Under the pieces are notes generated by a model, which saw nothing but the letters and a program-made list of their open reading frames with translations, made no database searches and had not been told where the DNA came from. The position numbers and the translations under genes were made by a program. A stretch of 64,000 nucleotides of DNA. Source: Flavobacteriaceae bacterium (GTDB taxonomy: Bacteria; Bacteroidota; Bacteroidia; Flavobacteriales; Flavobacteriaceae). Numbering within the stretch: the stretch's first letter is position 1; every line of letters begins with the position of its first letter. The stretch lies in contig JAKMDI010000001.1 of NCBI GenBank assembly GCA_022428005.1, positions 1-64,000 of the forward strand. The letters run 5' to 3'. Of this stretch, positions 63,829 to 64,000 are shown piece by piece.

Positions 63829-64000
63829 GAATTTTTACATTTTTAAACCAAACATCGCCCGGACTGTGATCTTGCAATAGAATTCTTCCGTTTGCACCTA
63901 CGCCATAGCCCTTGTGTTTGTTGTATTTACTTTTCTTAATAAGGTTTTTCATGCTTTGAGAAAAGCGATTGTATTCAACCACTTTAATGTTATTGATCCA
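63818..64000 (-). CDS. DUF1080-type protein, C-terminal 60 residues (cut by window edge)
   Basis: I read this frame directly: it is open from the window edge to a TAG at 63818-63820. It includes WINNIKVVEYNRFSQS, then GYGVGANGRILLQDHSPGDV and FKNVKIREF, which is the ending typical of DUF1080 domains (short strand with LQDHG-like motif, then FRNIKIRE). It precedes and overlaps the sulfatase gene. The rest of the protein lies beyond the window. Confidence 0.75.
   Translation of the reverse strand, partial: WINNIKVVEYNRFSQSMKNLIKKSKYNKHKGYGVGANGRILLQDHSPGDVWFKNVKIREF

Noticed and set aside
1-64000. CRISPR arrays, intact insertion sequences, prophage genes, toxin-antitoxin or restriction systems
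   Set aside because: No regularly spaced repeats, transposase, integrase or phage structural genes were seen on either strand; the only repeat-like element is the short one at 552-652.

Overview
The window reads as a chromosomal stretch of a marine-type Flavobacteriia (Bacteroidota) genome. The reasons are AT-rich DNA, promoter candidates of the Bacteroidota type (TAnnTTTG -7 boxes), the lineage-typical neighbourhoods rlmD-DUF6452-DUF6048, DUF4290-murA and zapA-6S-rny, fused CcsBA, many DUF1080/PIG-L/sulfatase genes and DUF2911 proteins. Apart from the genes discussed below it is gene-dense and ordinary.

Layout. 1-414: end of an rRNA operon (23S 3' end, 5S, terminator). 415-908: a non-coding stretch with a hairpin terminator, a nested inverted-repeat element and a perfect 18-bp palindrome. 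909-12752: housekeeping block (ZIP metal transporter, THUMP RNA methyltransferase, RlmD with two envelope proteins, ornithine aminotransferase, cysteine desulfurase, M23 peptidase, coiled-coil protein plus ZapA, a 6S-like RNA, RNase Y). 12753-22826: transport and amino-sugar genes (TSUP permease, a broken secreted/PorP-like gene, NagX-like acetyltransferase, DUF4212 plus Na+/solute symporter, a frameshifted SGNH hydrolase, CutC, a NagB-LmbE fusion, a TIM-barrel isomerase, a DUF1080 protein). 23018-32085: tRNA-Met(CAT) followed by core functions (YqgE, HU, Fmt, RecQ, MurA and others).

32134-39333 is the most striking part: eight overlapping or nearly touching minus-strand genes coding for four different photolyase/cryptochrome proteins, a 44-residue DUF2256 zinc-finger-like protein that is easily missed, a TIGR03643 protein, an SDR and an SRPBCC protein. 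It looks like one light-damage operon. Its upstream region carries 11-bp-spaced TAAACA repeats resembling operators of B12-dependent CarH/LitR photoreceptors; this last point is inference.

39459-52618 holds DUF2911 proteins, a PIG-L deacetylase translationally coupled to an SSS symporter through a 31-residue membrane peptide, KdsC/Maf, the CcsBA cytochrome c assembly protein and an MscS channel. 52673-64000 is a minus-strand catabolic cluster for a decorated, probably sulfated and rhamnose-containing glycan: GH78-type rhamnosidase, SASA esterase, metallophosphatase, DUF6807-DUF1080 fusion, Gfo/Idh oxidoreductase, two formylglycine-type sulfatases and the end of another DUF1080 gene. A terminator at 57164-57205 and a candidate promoter/operator at 60276-60306 divide it into transcription units. 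It continues past the window edge, and no SusC/SusD pair lies inside.
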